This document shows, piece by piece, positions 61,782-64,000 of a DNA stretch of 64,000 bases (position 1 is the first letter of the stretch; the number at the start of each line of letters is the position of its first letter). A program made the position numbers and the translations under genes. Below the pieces are notes generated by a model that worked only from the letters and a program-made list of their open reading frames with translations, made no database searches and had not been told where the DNA came from. Source of the DNA: Mycolicibacterium sp. J2 (lineage in GTDB: Bacteria > Actinomycetota > Actinomycetes > Mycobacteriales > Mycobacteriaceae); the NCBI RefSeq assembly GCF_026240945.1, contig NZ_JAPFPY010000002.1, positions 1 to 64,000 on the forward strand, in the 5' to 3' direction.

Positions 61782-62930
61782 ATGAGTCAGACCGGCGATC
61801 GTGACGCGCACACCGTGCGGGCAGCGGTGTTCATCGAGCCGGGCACGCCGGTGCGCACCGTGCAGGTGCAGCTGGCCGCACCCGGACCCGGCGAGGTGGA
61901 GGTGGCCATCGCCGGCGCCGGCGTCTGCCATTCCGACCTGCACGTCGTCAAGGGGGAGTGGGACGTGCCCGCCCCGGTCGTCTTGGGCCACGAGGGCTCC
62001 GGGGTGGTGACCGCGCTCGGCCCGGGCGTCGACGGGCTGGAGGTCGGCGATCATGTGGTGCTGTCCTGGGTGCCGGGCTGCGGTGGCTGCCGGCAGTGCG
62101 AACTCGGCAGGCCGTGGCAGTGCGAGGTGGCCGCGAACGTCGTCGCTGCCGGCGGCGTGTTGTTCGACGGCACCAGCCGCTGGAGCAGCGACGGGGCGCC
62201 GCTGCATCACTATCTGGGTGTGTCGTCGTTCGCCGAGCGGGTGGTGGTCCCGGCCTCCGGGGCGGTGCGGATCCGCCGGGACGCGCCGCTGGACGTGGTC
62301 GCCCTGGTCGGCTGTGCGGTGGCCACCGGCGTCGGCGCGGTGCGCAACACCGCCGGCGTCGAGGAAGGTGCCACGGTGGCCGTCATCGGCTGTGGCGGCG
62401 TCGGGCTGTCCTGTATCCAGGGCGCGCGGCTGGCCAAGGCCGGCCGTATCGTCGCCGTCGACATCGACGCGGCCAAGTTGGACCACGCGCGCCGGCTCGG
62501 CGCCACCGACACCGTCGACTCGTCGGCCACCGACGCCGTCGAGGCTTTGAAAGCTCTTGTCCCAGAAGGCCTCGACTACATCTTCGACGCCATCGGCAAG
62601 ATCGTCACCACCGAACAGGCCATCTCCGCGCTCGGGCTCGGCGGTGCCGCCGTCATCGTCGGACTGCCGCCGACCGGGTCGACGGCACGGTTCGACCCGC
62701 TGGTACTCGCCGAGGCCAACCAGCGCATCCTCGGGTCCAACTACGGTTCGGTCGACCCGCAGCGCGATATCCCGGCCCTGGTCGACCTGTACATGGACGG
62801 TGAGCTCGAGCTGGATTCGCTGGTATCCGGGCGCCGCCCCTTGGAGGCGGCGCAGGACGCGCTGGACGATCTGGCCGCCGGCGGCGCGCTGCGCACCCTG
62901 CTGGTGCCCTCGCTGGCGGGCGGGCAATGA
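61782..62930 (+). CDS. zinc-dependent alcohol dehydrogenase (MDR family)
   Basis: A 382-residue alcohol dehydrogenase. The catalytic zinc ligands are in AGVCHSDLH (Cys) and LGHEGSGVV (His, Glu). A structural-zinc lobe is suggested by the cysteines of GCGGCRQCELGRPWQC. The NAD fold begins VAVIGCGGVGLSCIQGA. It belongs to the class III-like/aryl-alcohol branch. It could interconvert the aldehyde of the polyamine pathway with its alcohol. ATG with GGGATGGG upstream; its stop overlaps the next start (ATGA). Confidence 0.85.
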   Translation: MSQTGDRDAHTVRAAVFIEPGTPVRTVQVQLAAPGPGEVEVAIAGAGVCHSDLHVVKGEWDVPAPVVLGHEGSGVVTALGPGVDGLEVGDHVVLSWVPGCGGCRQCELGRPWQCEVAANVVAAGGVLFDGTSRWSSDGAPLHHYLGVSSFAERVVVPASGAVRIRRDAPLDVVALVGCAVATGVGAVRNTAGVEEGATVAVIGCGGVGLSCIQGARLAKAGRIVAVDIDAAKLDHARRLGATDTVDSSATDAVEALKALVPEGLDYIFDAIGKIVTTEQAISALGLGGAAVIVGLPPTGSTARFDPLVLAEANQRILGSNYGSVDPQRDIPALVDLYMDGELELDSLVSGRRPLEAAQDALDDLAAGGALRTLLVPSLAGGQ

Positions 62931-63192
62931 CCGCCCTGCTGTCCATCCGCCGGCTCGGTGCGCTCACCATGATATGCGGAATCCTTGGTGCACCGGTGCT
63001 GGCAGATGCGTTCTACGACAACATCTTCCCGGTGCCCCGGCGCCGACGAACGTGTTTGCCGACGCGTTCGTCACGGTTCTCGTACTCGGGATCGTGGGAT
63101 TCGTGGCGCTGAAATTCGGCGATCCGGTGGCGGCGGAGCGCGCGGGCACGTATGCAGAAGACAGCTCATCCAACGAACAGAACCAGGAGTGA
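62927..63192 (+). pseudogene. small two-helix membrane protein, interrupted by a frameshift
   Basis: Two overlapping short frames look like one gene broken by a single missing base. The first (ATG 62927) reads RLGALTMICGILGAPVLADAFYDNIFPVP and then loses sense (given in part); the second resumes with APTNVFADAFVTVLVLGIVGFVALKFGDP and ends at 63192 (also in part). Adding one C to the CCCC run at 63033-63036 gives a clean 88-residue protein with the junction FPVPPAPTNVFADAF. It would have two hydrophobic helices and a charged tail. ATGA overlap with the alcohol dehydrogenase and AGGAG for the next gene at its end show it sits inside the operon. Free second-frame translation from GTG 63052 is an alternative. 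Confidence 0.5.
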
Positions 63193-63198
63193 TTTTTC

Positions 63199-64000
63199 AT
63201 GGCGCAGTACGCAGTGGTCGATCCCGCATCCGGTGAGGTGCTCCGTGAGTACCCCACGGCGACCGACGCTCAGATCGAGCAGGCGCTGTCCGCGGCGGCC
63301 GGCGCCTACCGGGATTGGTCCAAGAACTCGACGCTGGAAGACCGCGTCGCGTTGATCCGCAAGGTCGCCGCGTTGCACAACGAGCGTCGCGACGAGCTCG
63401 CCGCCATCATCGTGCGCGAGATGGGCAAGCCGCTGGACCAGGCCACCGGTGAGGTCGAATTCAGTGCCGCCATCTACGAGTTCTACGCCGACAACGCCGC
63501 CAAGTTCCTCGCCGACGAACCCATCGAGCTGCTCGATGGCGAGGGGTCGGCGCTGATCCGGCGCGGCCCGGTGGGTGTGTTGCTGGGCATCATGCCGTGG
63601 AACTATCCGTACTACCAGGTGGCGCGATTCGCCGGCCCCAACCTGACGCTGGGCAACACCATCCTGCTCAAGCACGCCCCGCAGTGCCCGGAGTCGGCGG
63701 CGGCCATCCAGCAGATCTTCGACGACGCCGGCTACCCCGAGGGCGCCTACGTCAACATCTACGCGACCAACGAGCAGGTCGCCGACATCATCGCCGACCC
63801 ACGCGTGCAAGGGGTTTCGCTGACGGGTTCGGAGCGGGCGGGGGCGGCGGTCGCCGAGATCGCCGGCCGCAACCTGAAGAAGGTGGTGCTCGAGCTCGGC
63901 GGGTCCGATCCCTTCATCGTGCTGTCCTCCGACGATATGGACGCCACCGTCGAGGCGGCGGTGGCCGGGCGGTTCGAGAACACCGGACAGGCCTGCAACG
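63199..64000 (+). CDS. gabD: succinate-semialdehyde dehydrogenase, partial at right end
   Basis: The first 267 residues of an aldehyde dehydrogenase of the GabD1 type, running off the window. MAQYAVVDPASGEVLREYPTA in part opens it; LLGIMPWNYPYYQVARF, VSLTGSERAGAAVAEIAG and the catalytic Glu in VLELGGSDPFIVL are present, and the catalytic Cys is the last visible part (FENTGQACN). The sequence resembles mycobacterial Rv0234c-type enzymes, which oxidise succinic semialdehyde to succinate. AGGAG lies 9 bp before the ATG. It would end the GABA branch of the cluster. Confidence 0.85.
   Translation, partial: MAQYAVVDPASGEVLREYPTATDAQIEQALSAAAGAYRDWSKNSTLEDRVALIRKVAALHNERRDELAAIIVREMGKPLDQATGEVEFSAAIYEFYADNAAKFLADEPIELLDGEGSALIRRGPVGVLLGIMPWNYPYYQVARFAGPNLTLGNTILLKHAPQCPESAAAIQQIFDDAGYPEGAYVNIYATNEQVADIIADPRVQGVSLTGSERAGAAVAEIAGRNLKKVVLELGGSDPFIVLSSDDMDATVEAAVAGRFENTGQACN

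Overview
The window is high-GC actinobacterial DNA that I assign to a mycobacterium, most likely a fast-growing Mycolicibacterium-type species. The evidence is gene content and order matching the M. tuberculosis Rv3389c-Rv3330 region as I remember it: iunH-acrA1, htdY, dnaE2, Rv3369/Rv3368c-type flavin proteins, a trmL-type gene, the five-gene mfp operon, an Rv3359-type oxidoreductase, folD, a DUF3017 gene, an Rv3342-type methyltransferase, metX-metC, trpS, a YihY gene and dacB1. Other mycobacterial hallmarks are a LexA box of mycobacterial type, a SAM-IV riboswitch, an FHA-ABC exporter of Rv1747 type and many genes with a -10 box about 6 nt before the start codon (leaderless style). Homology calls were made by eye; no search was run.

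Layout. 1-960: an IS3-family element entering from the left, with orfA/orfB joined by a probable -1 frameshift. 990-15375: an accessory catabolic island. A divergent dipeptide/oligopeptide ABC transporter (binding protein leftward; two permeases and a fused double ATPase rightward) shares its leftward operon with an M17 leucyl aminopeptidase, a class III aminotransferase, an FGGY sugar kinase, a LysA-like PLP decarboxylase and a beta-lactamase-fold serine hydrolase. A GntR/UTRA regulator and NagB close it. I infer uptake and breakdown of a peptide-plus-sugar compound, with muropeptide-like material as one candidate; this is the least explained part of the window. 15391-18483: iunH and acrA1. 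18674-21774: a small oxidoreductase module (NIPSNAP-like protein, quinone oxidoreductase, MarR, second MDR enzyme) that looks inserted between acrA1 and htdY. 21876-29986: htdY, SOS-controlled dnaE2, a small secreted protein, two flavin-type proteins, a TetR/hydrolase pair and trmL. 30155-34608: mfpEDCBA. 34661-39801: FHA-ABC exporter, flavin oxidoreductase, folD, DUF3017 protein.

39876-53999: methyltransferase-metX-metC behind a SAM-IV riboswitch, monomeric icd2, a hydrolase, xthA, a secreted lipase, trpS, a YihY protein, a nitronate monooxygenase-like protein, dacB1 and an SMP-30-like protein. 54071-64000: a putative polyamine/GABA catabolic cluster: AsnC regulator plus class III aminotransferase, an aminobutyraldehyde-type dehydrogenase, an APC permease, an XRE-cupin regulator, a zinc alcohol dehydrogenase, a frameshifted small membrane protein and a succinate-semialdehyde dehydrogenase running off the right end. 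It encloses a repeat-bearing exported protein and a 25-codon stub of a SigJ-like sigma factor.

Several junctions carry strong inverted repeats (34611-34659, 45743-45805, 54024-54057), probably terminators. No tRNA, rRNA, CRISPR array, prophage or replication origin was seen.
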